DNA of 24,706 nucleotides, taken from assembly GCA_029881015.1 (NCBI GenBank), contig JAOUNK010000009.1, positions 1 to 24,706 on the forward strand. Direction: 5' to 3'. A model generated the notes under the pieces. That model was not told the origin of the DNA. It worked only from the letters and a program-made list of their open reading frames with translations, and searched no databases. Shown here piece after piece: positions 16,092 to 24,557 of the stretch. Both the position numbers and the translations under genes were made by a program. The DNA is from Gammaproteobacteria bacterium (GTDB lineage: Bacteria > Pseudomonadota > Gammaproteobacteria > Steroidobacterales > Woeseiaceae). The first letter of the stretch is position 1; each line of letters begins with the position of its first letter.

Positions 16092-17242
16092 GCGGCGTTT
16101 TCCAGCGCCTCGGCTTTGTCGGTCCGTTCCCAGCTCAGGTCGATGTCTTCGCGCCCAAAGTGCCCGTAGGCAGCGGTTTGCTTGTAGATCGGCCTGATCA
16201 GGTCGAGCATCGTCAGGATGCCATACGGCGTCAGATCGAAATGATAACGGATAAGCTCGGTCAACTTTGTATCAGAAAGTTTCCCGGTACCGAATGTGCG
16301 GACCGAGATGGATGTCGGTTCCGCGACGCCTATCGCGTAGGACACCTGGATCTCGCAGCGGTCAGCGAGGCCCGCTGCCACGATGTTCTTGGCGACATAG
16401 CGCGCGGCATAGGCCGCCGAGCGGTCAACCTTGGACGGATCCTTGCCAGAGAACGCACCGCCGCCGTGCCGGGCCGAACCGCCGTAGGTGTCGACGATGA
16501 TCTTGCGGCCGGTCAGGCCGCAGTCGCCCATCGGCCCGCCGATTTCGAAGCGGCCGGTCGGGTTGATGTGGTACTTCGTGTCGGCGCTGATGAGATGCGC
16601 AGGAATTACCGGCTTGATGATCTCTTCCATGACGCCCTCACGCAGGTCCTTCATGGAGACATCCGGGTCATGTTGTGACGAGACGACGATGGCGTCGACC
16701 GCGACGGGCTTGTTGTCTTCGTAGACGAAGGTTACCTGGCTCTTGGCATCCGGCCTGAGATAGGGCAGCGTGCCATTCTTGCGCACGTCGGCCTGGCGCT
16801 TGACCAGGCGGTGCGAGAAGGTAATCGGCGCGGGCATGAGTACATCTGTCTCGTTGGTCGCGTAGCCGAACATCAGGCCCTGGTCGCCGGCGCCCTGCTT
16901 CTCGGCGGACTCGCGGTCAACGCCCATGGCGATGTCCGGGGACTGCTTGCCGATCGCGTTGAGGACGGCACACGAGGCGCCGTCGAAGCCCATGGCTGAG
17001 CTGTTGTAGCCGATATCGAGTACGGTAGTGCGCACGATGTCCTCGATATCCACCCAGGCAGACGTCGTGACTTCACCGGCGACGATTGCCATGCCGGTCT
17101 TGACCATGGTCTCGACCGCCACGCGCGCGGACTTGTCCTCGGCGAGGATTGCGTCGAGGATCGCATCGGAGATCTGGTCCGACACTTTGTCCGGGTGTCC
17201 CTCGGATACCGATTCCGAGGTAAACAGGAAGCTCTCACTCAT
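16085..17242 (-). CDS. metK: S-adenosylmethionine synthetase
   Basis: A 385-residue cytoplasmic enzyme that makes SAM from methionine and ATP, releasing phosphate and pyrophosphate. Motifs: FTSESVSEGHPDKVSDQISD with the catalytic histidine near the N-terminus, GAGDQGLMFGYATNET (ATP loop), PTGRFEIGGPMGDCGLTGRK and the VDTYGGSARHGGGAFSGKDP phosphate loop. Length and motif order are standard. The ATG at 17242 has no strong ribosome site. It begins a minus-strand run (metK, ahcY, cpdA, TraB-family, hemL) and is divergent from tkt. The PPi it makes could feed the PPi-using enzymes nearby; that is an inference. Confidence 0.98.
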   Translation of the reverse strand: MSESFLFTSESVSEGHPDKVSDQISDAILDAILAEDKSARVAVETMVKTGMAIVAGEVTTSAWVDIEDIVRTTVLDIGYNSSAMGFDGASCAVLNAIGKQSPDIAMGVDRESAEKQGAGDQGLMFGYATNETDVLMPAPITFSHRLVKRQADVRKNGTLPYLRPDAKSQVTFVYEDNKPVAVDAIVVSSQHDPDVSMKDLREGVMEEIIKPVIPAHLISADTKYHINPTGRFEIGGPMGDCGLTGRKIIVDTYGGSARHGGGAFSGKDPSKVDRSAAYAARYVAKNIVAAGLADRCEIQVSYAIGVAEPTSISVRTFGTGKLSDTKLTELIRYHFDLTPYGILTMLDLIRPIYKQTAAYGHFGREDIDLSWERTDKAEALENAAN

Positions 17243-17265
17243 GATTTAGGCTGTTCCAAACTAAG

Positions 17266-17303
17266 GGGTCGCGCATTGTACCCTTGATGCGACCCTCTAT
17301 AAC
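17266..17303. promoter_or_regulatory. Overlapping divergent promoters of tkt and metK with an embedded inverted repeat
   Basis: On the plus strand TTGTAC (17276-17281) and TATAAC (17298-17303) are spaced by 16 bases, a good sigma-70 candidate for tkt. On the minus strand TTATAG and TACAAT, spaced 16 bases, overlap the same two positions and point towards metK. GGGTCGC (17266-17272) is mirrored by GCGACCC (17289-17295), extended by CAT/ATG with one bulged base, so an operator or RNA hairpin overlaps both. A second small hairpin, CTCGC-GATA-GCGAG (17319-17332), lies in the predicted tkt leader. Confidence 0.45.
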
Positions 17304-17375
17304 AGGGAAAATGCCCGGCTCGCGATAGCGAGAATCACCCCTCATCAAAAGGCCTCCGTGCCAAAGACAGGTCCA

Positions 17376-19403
17376 ATGTCACATCAAGCCACTACCGCCG
17401 GCCAGCCCGCACGGCGTGTCCTCGCGAATGCAATAAGAGCACTCAGCATGGATGCCGTCCAGGCGGCGAAATCGGGTCATCCCGGCGCCCCGATGGGCAT
17501 GGCGGACATCGCCGAAGTCCTCTGGCGTGACTACCTTAAACATAATCCGGCCAATCCGCGGTGGGCCGACCGCGACCGCTTTGTGCTGTCAAACGGGCAC
17601 GGCTCCATGCTGTTGTACAGCCTGTTGCACCTGACCGGCTATGAAGATTTCACGATCGATCAATTGCGCAACTTTCGGCAAATGGGTTTCAAGACCGCCG
17701 GGCACCCCGAATACGAGCCGGGCGGCCCGGTCGAGACGACGACAGGTCCATTGGGCCAGGGCATCACCAATGCCGTGGGCATGGCGATGGGCGAGAAAAT
17801 GCTGGCCGCCGAGTTCAATCGGCCCGGACACGAGGTCGTCGATCACAAGACCTGGGTATTCCTCGGTGACGGCTGCCTCATGGAAGGCATCTCCCACGAA
17901 GCGTGCTCGCTGGCCGGAACACTCAAGCTCGGCAAGCTGATCTGCCTCTACGACGACAACAATATCTCCATCGACGGTGACGTGGGCGGCTGGTTCACCG
18001 ACGACACCGCGAAGCGATTCGAGGCCTACGGCTGGCAGGTTATCGACAACGTGGACGGTCACGACGCGGCGGCGATCGCCGCCGCGATCGACCAGGCCAC
18101 CGCCGAGACGAACAAACCGACACTGATCTGTTGCAAGACCGTCATCGGCTACGGTTCTCCGAACAAGCAGGGCACGTCGGCGACGCACGGTGCGCCGCTC
18201 GGCGAAGACGAGGTCGCCGCAACGCGCAAGGAGCTGGGTTGGGATGCCGCGCCTTTCGATATTCCGGCCGACGTTGCCGCCGCCTGGGATGGACGAGAGC
18301 GCGGTGCCGGCGAGGAATCTCGCTGGAACGAGGCCTTTGCCGCCTACAACGCCGAATACCCCGAACTCGCTGCCGAATTCGCGCGCCGCATGGCAGGCAA
18401 ACGACCACGCGGTTGGTGCCAGCACGCCGACAAGTCCATCGCCGAGATCGATGCCGAAGGCGCCAAGATGGCCACGCGCCAGGCCTCCCTGCGCGCATTG
18501 AACGCGTTTGCGCCGTTCCTGCCGGAGATGGCAGGAGGGTCCGCCGACCTGACCGGCTCGAACCTGACCAGGCACGCCACATCGACGCCGATCTCGGGCG
18601 ACGACGCAAAGGGCAACTACGTCTGGTTCGGCGTGCGGGAATTCGGCATGACGGCGATCTGCAACGGCCTGCGCCTGCACGGTGGCTTCATCCCGTACTC
18701 CGGCACGTTCCTGACGTTCTCGGACTATTCGCGGAATGCGCTGCGCATGGCCGCCTTGATGAAAGTGCAGAACATTCTCGTCTACACGCACGATTCTATC
18801 GGTCTCGGTGAGGACGGTCCGACGCATCAGCCGGTCGAGCATACGGCGTCGCTGCGCCTGATGCCGAACATGAGCGTCTGGCGCCCATGCGACACGGTCG
18901 AGACAGCGGTCGCCTGGCGCTACGCGATCGAGAACGAAACCGGGCCGACCAGCCTCGTGCTGACGCGCCAGGGCTTGCCGCACCAGGTGCGCGATGCCGG
19001 CCAGATCGCCGCAGTCGCGCGCGGTGGTTACGTATTGAAGGACTGCGACGGCACGCCGAGTATCATCCTGATTGCGACGGGCTCCGAAGTTGAACTGGCG
19101 ATGTCGGCCGCGGATGCACTGGCGGCCGAGGGTATCAACGCGCGGGTTGTATCGATGCCGAGCACGGATGTTTTCGACGCCCAGGATGCGGACTATCGCG
19201 AATCGGTATTGCCGGCGGCGGTGACCGCGCGCATTGCTATCGAGGCTGGCGTGACGGGTGGCTGGTGGCGCTATGTCGGCACCGAGGGGCAGGTCATCGG
19301 ACTGGATCGCTTCGGCGAATCGGCGCCGGCTGGAGAATTGTTCGAACATTTCGGCTTCACGACGGACAACGTGGTTGCCGTCGCGCAAGACATACTGAAT
19401 TAA
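17376..19403 (+). CDS. tkt: Transketolase
   Basis: A 675-residue thiamine-diphosphate enzyme that moves two-carbon units between sugar phosphates in the non-oxidative pentose phosphate pathway. Motifs: LANAIRALSMDAVQAAKSGH near 16-35, the cofactor-binding GDGCLMEGISHEACSLAGTL with DDNNISIDG, the pyrimidine domain GVREFGMTAICNG, and DSIGLGEDGPTHQPVEH. The ATG at 17376 with AGG just before it is preferred by comparison with other transketolases. An in-frame GTG at 17358 with AAAAGG before it would add six residues. It leads the tkt-gap-pgk series; gap starts 22 bases later. Confidence 0.97.
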   Translation: MSHQATTAGQPARRVLANAIRALSMDAVQAAKSGHPGAPMGMADIAEVLWRDYLKHNPANPRWADRDRFVLSNGHGSMLLYSLLHLTGYEDFTIDQLRNFRQMGFKTAGHPEYEPGGPVETTTGPLGQGITNAVGMAMGEKMLAAEFNRPGHEVVDHKTWVFLGDGCLMEGISHEACSLAGTLKLGKLICLYDDNNISIDGDVGGWFTDDTAKRFEAYGWQVIDNVDGHDAAAIAAAIDQATAETNKPTLICCKTVIGYGSPNKQGTSATHGAPLGEDEVAATRKELGWDAAPFDIPADVAAAWDGRERGAGEESRWNEAFAAYNAEYPELAAEFARRMAGKRPRGWCQHADKSIAEIDAEGAKMATRQASLRALNAFAPFLPEMAGGSADLTGSNLTRHATSTPISGDDAKGNYVWFGVREFGMTAICNGLRLHGGFIPYSGTFLTFSDYSRNALRMAALMKVQNILVYTHDSIGLGEDGPTHQPVEHTASLRLMPNMSVWRPCDTVETAVAWRYAIENETGPTSLVLTRQGLPHQVRDAGQIAAVARGGYVLKDCDGTPSIILIATGSEVELAMSAADALAAEGINARVVSMPSTDVFDAQDADYRESVLPAAVTARIAIEAGVTGGWWRYVGTEGQVIGLDRFGESAPAGELFEHFGFTTDNVVAVAQDILN

Positions 19404-19425
19404 CTACTGGAGCAAGAGAAGAAAA

Positions 19426-20442
19426 ATGGCTATCAAAATTGGTATCAACGGCTACGGCCGCATCGGGCGCAACATCGTGCGTGCAATCCACGAGTACGGG
19501 CGCGCCGGTGAGTTTGACGTCGTGGCGCTCAATGACCTCGGCGACGCGGAGACGAATGCTCACCTGACACGCTACGACACGGCTCACGGCAAGTTTGCCG
19601 GCACCGTGGAAGTCGACGGTGGTGACATCATCGTGAACGGCGATCGCATCAAGGTATTTGCCGAACGCGATCCCGGCAAGTTGCCGTGGGGCGAGCTCGG
19701 TGTTGATGTCGTCTTCGAGTGCACCGGGTTGTTCCGCACGGCCGAAACGGCCGGCAAGCACATTGCCGGCGGCGCGAGGAAGGTCATCATTTCCGCACCT
19801 GGCGGCGCCGATATCGACGGGACGTTCGTATTTGGTGTGAACGACGGCGACATCACGGCCGACCACAACATCATCTCGAACGCATCCTGCACGACGAACT
19901 GCCTGGCGCCCCTGGTCAAGCCGTTGCATGAAGCGATCGGCGTTGAGCATGGCATCATGACGACCATTCACGCCTACACGAACGACCAGGTGCTGACCGA
20001 CGTCTACCACAAGGATCTGCGCCGCGCGCGTTCCGGCACGATGTCACAGATTCCGACGAGCACGGGTGCTGCCAAGGCGGTTGGCCTGGTACTGCCGGAA
20101 CTCAACGGCAAACTCGACGGCTTCTCGATGCGCGTGCCGACGATCAATGTATCTGCAGTCGACCTGACGTTCGTCGCATCTCGCGCAACGTCTGTCGACG
20201 AGATCAATGACGTCCTGCGCGCGGCTTCGGAAGGTCCGCTCAAGGGAGTGCTGGCGTATAACGAAGCACCGCTCGTATCGGTCGACTTCAATCACGATCC
20301 GGCATCGTCTACCTACGACTCGACATTGACGAAGGTGATCGACGGCACGCTCGTGAAGGTTCTCGCGTGGTATGACAACGAATGGGGCTTCTCGAACCGC
20401 ATGCTCGATACGGCCACCGTGTTGATGAAAGCAGCAGGCTAA
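19426..20442 (+). CDS. gap: Glyceraldehyde-3-phosphate dehydrogenase, type I
   Basis: A 338-residue NAD-dependent GAPDH, which oxidises and phosphorylates glyceraldehyde 3-phosphate. Visible: the Rossmann GINGYGRIGRNIVRA (6-20), the acidic ALND at the end of strand 2 that favours NAD over NADP, the catalytic SNASCTTNCLAP with C155, H182 in TTIHAYTNDQ, and the WYDNEWGFSNRMLDT C-terminus. Erythrose-4-phosphate dehydrogenase (Epd) is a close relative, but the HAYTNDQ and DLRRARSGTMSQIPTSTGAA blocks and the operon position argue for GAPDH. It lies 22 bases after tkt and 21 before pgk. Confidence 0.97.
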   Translation: MAIKIGINGYGRIGRNIVRAIHEYGRAGEFDVVALNDLGDAETNAHLTRYDTAHGKFAGTVEVDGGDIIVNGDRIKVFAERDPGKLPWGELGVDVVFECTGLFRTAETAGKHIAGGARKVIISAPGGADIDGTFVFGVNDGDITADHNIISNASCTTNCLAPLVKPLHEAIGVEHGIMTTIHAYTNDQVLTDVYHKDLRRARSGTMSQIPTSTGAAKAVGLVLPELNGKLDGFSMRVPTINVSAVDLTFVASRATSVDEINDVLRAASEGPLKGVLAYNEAPLVSVDFNHDPASSTYDSTLTKVIDGTLVKVLAWYDNEWGFSNRMLDTATVLMKAAG

Positions 20443-20463
20443 AACGTCAGAAAAGGAACCAGC

Positions 20464-21639
20464 ATGGCCGTTATCAAGATGTCCGACGTTGAGCTGTCGG
20501 GCAAACGCGTCTTTATCCGCGAAGATCTGAACGTACCCGTCGCGGACGGCGTGGTAACGAGCGACGCTCGTATCCGGGCCGCCTTGCCGACCATCAAGGC
20601 GGCTCTGGACGCGAATGCTGCGGTCATGCTGGTCTCTCATCTCGGTCGCCCGGCCGAGGGTGAGCCCGATGAGCAATTCTCGTTGCAGCCGGTCGCCGAT
20701 CGCCTCGGCGAGCTGCTGGGGCGTGACGTACCCCTGGTCAAGGACTGGATTGACGGCGTAAACGTCGGGCCCGGAAGCGTCGTGTTGCTGGAAAACGTGC
20801 GCTTCCTTGCCGGTGAGAAGAAGTGCGATGACGCACTGGCGAAGAAGATGGCGGCGCTCTGCGATGTATTCGTCATGGATGCGTTCGGGACCGCACATCG
20901 CGCCCAGGCCAGTACGTATGGCGTCGCCGAGCACGCGCCGATCGCCTGTGCCGGTCCCTTGCTGGCCGCGGAACTCGACGCGCTGGCGAAGGCGCTCGAC
21001 AACCCGGCGAGGCCGTTCGTGGCGATCGTGGGCGGTTCGAAGGTATCGACCAAGCTGACCGTCCTTGACGCGCTGGCCGACGTCGTCGACTGCCTGATCG
21101 TCGGTGGCGGCATTGCCAATACGTTCATTGCGGCGGAGGGCCACAATGTCGGCAAGTCACTGTATGAGGCCGACATGCTGGATACGGCCCGCGAGCTTGC
21201 GGGCAATCGCGACGATCGAGCCGAGATCCCCGTGCCAAGCGATGTCGTCTGTGCCAACGAGTTTTCGGCCGATGCGACGGCGACGACCAAGGGGGTTGAT
21301 GCGGTAGCAGCGGACGACATGATTCTCGACATCGGTCCGGAAACTGCGGCGCGCTTCGCGGCCATCCTCAAGGACGCCGGGACAATCATCTGGAACGGAC
21401 CCGTCGGCGTATTCGAGTTCGACGCCTTCGGTGAAGGCACCCGGATCCTGGCCGAAGCGATTGCCGCCAGCGACGCGTTTTCAGTGGCTGGGGGTGGTGA
21501 CACGCTCGCCGCGATCGACAAGTACGGCGTACGCGACGGCATTTCCTACATCTCGACCGGCGGCGGTGCCTTCCTGGAGTTCGTCGAAGGGAAGAAGTTG
21601 CCTGCCGTGGCGATGCTGGAGAAGAGAGCGGCGCAATAA
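20464..21639 (+). CDS. pgk: Phosphoglycerate kinase
   Basis: A 391-residue glycolytic kinase that transfers phosphate from 1,3-bisphosphoglycerate to ADP. Motifs: the substrate-side REDLNVPVADGVVTSDARI, SHLGRPAEGEP, AFGTAHRAQASTYGVAEHAP, the hinge and nucleotide segment VAIVGGSKVSTKL, and the C-terminal GPVGVFE and AGGGDTLAAI. AAAAGGAA lies 5 bases before the ATG. It is third in the tkt-gap-pgk series. Its stop codon is only 6 bases from the stop of the oppositely oriented PhoX-family gene, with no terminator between them. Confidence 0.98.
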   Translation: MAVIKMSDVELSGKRVFIREDLNVPVADGVVTSDARIRAALPTIKAALDANAAVMLVSHLGRPAEGEPDEQFSLQPVADRLGELLGRDVPLVKDWIDGVNVGPGSVVLLENVRFLAGEKKCDDALAKKMAALCDVFVMDAFGTAHRAQASTYGVAEHAPIACAGPLLAAELDALAKALDNPARPFVAIVGGSKVSTKLTVLDALADVVDCLIVGGGIANTFIAAEGHNVGKSLYEADMLDTARELAGNRDDRAEIPVPSDVVCANEFSADATATTKGVDAVAADDMILDIGPETAARFAAILKDAGTIIWNGPVGVFEFDAFGEGTRILAEAIAASDAFSVAGGGDTLAAIDKYGVRDGISYISTGGGAFLEFVEGKKLPAVAMLEKRAAQ

Positions 21640-21645
21640 GCCGGC

Positions 21646-23004
21646 TCAGGTTTGCAGCGATTTCCAGTTGCCGGTGATGGCGATCGTCATGCCGGGGTAC
21701 TGAATATTCACGAACAATATCTCGCCGTCCGGCGAGAAGCACACGCCCGCCAACTCAGAGCTCGAATGCGCGTTGTCCGCGATTGCGTACTGGCTGCCGT
21801 CGGGCCGGATACCGACAAGCCCGCAATGGCCTGACGTGTCTTCGCACACGATAAGGTCGCCCCATGGTGCCATCGTCAGGTTGTCGGCGTTGCGCAGCAA
21901 TGAGCCCTCTTGCGACTCGGCGATGAGCTCGAGTTCACCGCCGTCCGCGGAGGTCGGCTTGTAGGTGAAGACCTGTCCCAGTCGGGCCGGTCCGCCGTTC
22001 GTACAGGTGAATGCGAATCGGTCACCGGCCACGCACAGCCCCTCGCCGCGCGCAAAGGTCGCCGCGCCGCGCATTGCACCGTCGTGGCGCAATGTGTCCT
22101 CGAAGGGATTCGGGTCGTCGAAATCGATCCAGCCTGCGGCGAGCGGCTCGCCGAGCCGGATCGACGGCGTCGCCGTCCAGTTGTGGGTCGCGAGTGACGG
22201 CTGTCCGTCGACGACCAGTGCCTGGAGCTTGCCGCCGGCGAGCAGCTTGCCCGGCACGTTGGGTACGTAGCGATAGAAAAGGCTGTGGTGCCGGTCCTCG
22301 GTCATGTAGACGATGCCGGTAGCCTCGTCCACGGCGCAGGCCTCGTGTTCGAAGCGGCCCATGCCCGTCAATGGAATCGCCTGCACGAGTTCGTCGGCGG
22401 CCGCCGGCACCTCGAAGACATAGCCATGCTTCTGGTCGCGCCTTGCGGCCGGTACGCCGAAATACTCAACGTCACCCGCCCACTCGAAACATTCCTCGCA
22501 GGAAAGCCAGCTGCCCCAGGGCGTCGGTCCGCCGGCACAGTTCAGTTCGGTACCGCCCAGGCTCAGGAACTGGCGTTCGGTCCCGGCGCTTTGCGGGTCG
22601 TATATCGTGGTGGTGGTGCCGCCGAGGCCAGGCGTCCGGTCCCCGCCACGGTCATAGAACTTCGCCCTGGCTTCTTCCGGCAGCGCCGAAAAACGTTTCC
22701 GGAGACTGTTCGAGCCAGTGTCCTCAGGCCGGATTTCGTGGTTACAGACAAGCCGTATGCGCCCGTCCGCGCCATCGAAGGCCGCCATGCCGTCGTGTTT
22801 CCCGGGGACTTGCAGGCCGTCGCTCATCTGGGTTCCGGCCTTCGACACAACGCTGTAGCCAAAGCCTGGCGGCAGGTCGAGGATCCGATCGGGGTCCGAA
22901 ACCAGGTTGGCCTGGGCGGTGCGAGACGCGGCACAGGCGCCGGTGACGGCCGGGGCAAAGGCGGCAGCAGCTAGGCTCTGCAGGAAACGGCGGCGATTCA
23001 ACAT
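21646..23004 (-). CDS. PhoX/DUF839-family protein with Tat signal
   Basis: A 452-residue exported protein of the PhoX group, calcium- and iron-dependent phosphatases with a beta-propeller fold. The start MLNRRRFLQSLAAAAFAPAV carries a twin-arginine motif (RRRFL) and hydrophobic core, so it is expected to be folded before Tat export; this favours the ATG at 23004 over an in-frame ATG at 23109. Propeller and metal motifs: VCNHEIRPED, NCAGGPTPWGSWLSCEE, FEHEACAVD, VYMTEDR, and DNLTMAPWGDLIVCEDTSGH. Phosphatase activity is likely but not assured, since many DUF839 proteins are untested. It sits against the direction of the glycolytic genes, converging with pgk and diverging from pyk. Confidence 0.9.
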   Translation of the reverse strand: MLNRRRFLQSLAAAAFAPAVTGACAASRTAQANLVSDPDRILDLPPGFGYSVVSKAGTQMSDGLQVPGKHDGMAAFDGADGRIRLVCNHEIRPEDTGSNSLRKRFSALPEEARAKFYDRGGDRTPGLGGTTTTIYDPQSAGTERQFLSLGGTELNCAGGPTPWGSWLSCEECFEWAGDVEYFGVPAARRDQKHGYVFEVPAAADELVQAIPLTGMGRFEHEACAVDEATGIVYMTEDRHHSLFYRYVPNVPGKLLAGGKLQALVVDGQPSLATHNWTATPSIRLGEPLAAGWIDFDDPNPFEDTLRHDGAMRGAATFARGEGLCVAGDRFAFTCTNGGPARLGQVFTYKPTSADGGELELIAESQEGSLLRNADNLTMAPWGDLIVCEDTSGHCGLVGIRPDGSQYAIADNAHSSSELAGVCFSPDGEILFVNIQYPGMTIAITGNWKSLQT

Positions 23005-23107
23005 GGGAAAACCGGTATGAGAACCTGTCCGTCCAGCATAGAACCGTTTCACGGCAACTGAAAGACCCGGCAGCCCATTGGAAGCACTTTCCGCGACAAA
23101 GCTGTGC

Positions 23108-23113
23108 AATAAT
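23108..23113 (+). promoter_or_regulatory. Candidate -10 box of pyk just before its start codon
   Basis: AATAAT (5/6 match to TATAAT) ends 7 bases before the pyk ATG at 23121, so transcription from it would begin at or next to the start codon. There is no Shine-Dalgarno in between and no clear -35 at the right distance. This suggests a leaderless mRNA, or that the true promoter lies elsewhere in 23005-23107. Confidence 0.3.
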
Positions 23114-23120
23114 CGCGCGC

Positions 23121-24557
23121 ATGCTGAGACGAACCAAGATTGTCGCTACGCTGGGACCAGCGTCGGAGCGACGGGAAACACTGAAAAAAATGATCGCTTC
23201 GGGCGTCGACGTCGCCCGTTTGAATTTTTCGCACGGTAATCCTGACGAACACCGCAGGCGCGCCCGTGCCCTGCGCAAGGCGGCCAAGGATTGCAGGCGT
23301 GACGTCGGACTGCTGGGCGACCTGCAAGGTCCCAAGATACGCGTCATGCGTTTCAAGAAGGGCAGTGTCCACCTGAAGAACGGCGCGTCCTTTTTCCTGG
23401 ATAGCACACTCGGCCTGTGCGATGGCACCAAGAAGGGCGTCGGCGTCGCATTGGATACACTGCACCGGGACGTCAAGCCCGGTGACCTGCTGTTGCTCAA
23501 TGACGGCCTGATTTCACTGGAAGTTGGCAGTGTGGAGGGCACGCGTATTCACACGAGGGTCATCGACGGTGGGATCCTGTCCGATCACAAGGGTATCAAC
23601 CTCAAGGGCGGTGGTCTGTCCGCGGCTGCGCTGACCGACGTCGACCGCGAGAACATCAAGCTCGCCGCGGAATTGCAGTGTGATTTCCTGGCTGTCTCAT
23701 TCGTGCGCACCGGCAAGGACATCATCGAAGCCCGGAAATTGTTCGAGGAAGCCGGTGGCAAGGGCCTGATCGTCGCCAAGATCGAGCGGACCGAAGCGGT
23801 CGAGAACATCGATGAAATCATTGATGCGGCAGACGTGATCATGGTGGCCCGCGGGGATCTCGGGGTAGAGATGGGCTACGCCGAACTCACGGGTATCCAG
23901 AAGAAGCTGATTCGCAAGACGCGCAAGGCACACAAGATCGTGATCACGGCGACGCAAATGATGGAGTCGATGATCGAGAACCCGATTCCGACGCGTGCCG
24001 AAGTATCCGATGTGGCGAACGCGGTTATCGACGGCACGGACGCGGTCATGCTGTCGGGCGAGACGGCGGTCGGCAAGTATCCCAACAAGGCAGTCAAGGC
24101 GATGGCTGAAGTGTGCGTGGGAGCCGAGAAGTTCCCCCTGCCACAAGGACGCACGAGCCACCGGATGAACGATCACTTCGATCGCGTCGACGAGGCGATC
24201 GCGATGGCGGCGATGTACACGGCCAATCACATGTCGGTCAAAGCGATCGTCGCATTGACGGAATCCGGTTCGACCGCGCGCTGGATGTCACGCATTCGCT
24301 CCGACATTCCGATCTACGCACTCACGCCGCATGAAACGACGGCTCGTCGAGTCGCCCTGTATCGCGGCGTCTACCCGGTCGAGTTCGGCGTCGACCCGGC
24401 GAATTCGACGAGCCTCTACCGGGATATCTTCGATGCCCTGCTACTGGGTGAGCACGTGGAAGCCGACGATATCGTGATCTTTACGAAGGGTGACCTGGAC
24501 GGTGTCGAGGGCGGCACGAACGCGATGAAGATCGTTACGGTGAAAGCGTCGGCATGA
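23121..24557 (+). CDS. pyk: Pyruvate kinase (PykA-like)
   Basis: A 478-residue pyruvate kinase, converting phosphoenolpyruvate and ADP to pyruvate and ATP. Its start MLRRTKIVATLGPASERR aligns with the PykA type. Motifs: RLNFSHGNPDEH, GDLQGPKIRV, the Mg/K active-site block IVAKIERTEAVENIDEI with MVARGDLGVEMG, the signature TATQMMESMIENPIPTRAEV, and DGTDAVMLSGETAVGKYP. The last third is the C-terminal domain common to pyruvate kinases. It is separated from pgk by the oppositely oriented PhoX gene, so it needs its own promoter. Its stop overlaps the next gene by 4 bases. Confidence 0.97.
   Translation: MLRRTKIVATLGPASERRETLKKMIASGVDVARLNFSHGNPDEHRRRARALRKAAKDCRRDVGLLGDLQGPKIRVMRFKKGSVHLKNGASFFLDSTLGLCDGTKKGVGVALDTLHRDVKPGDLLLLNDGLISLEVGSVEGTRIHTRVIDGGILSDHKGINLKGGGLSAAALTDVDRENIKLAAELQCDFLAVSFVRTGKDIIEARKLFEEAGGKGLIVAKIERTEAVENIDEIIDAADVIMVARGDLGVEMGYAELTGIQKKLIRKTRKAHKIVITATQMMESMIENPIPTRAEVSDVANAVIDGTDAVMLSGETAVGKYPNKAVKAMAEVCVGAEKFPLPQGRTSHRMNDHFDRVDEAIAMAAMYTANHMSVKAIVALTESGSTARWMSRIRSDIPIYALTPHETTARRVALYRGVYPVEFGVDPANSTSLYRDIFDALLLGEHVEADDIVIFTKGDLDGVEGGTNAMKIVTVKASA

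Noticed and set aside
17243..17357. SAM riboswitch or MetJ box upstream of metK
   Set aside because: I see no SAM-I or SAM-II core and no AGACGTCT-type MetJ repeats; only the GGGTCGC inverted repeat is evident.
17589..19388. 599-codon open frame antisense to tkt
   Set aside because: The plus strand encodes a full transketolase with all motifs; the antisense product has no recognisable domain and is a codon-bias shadow.
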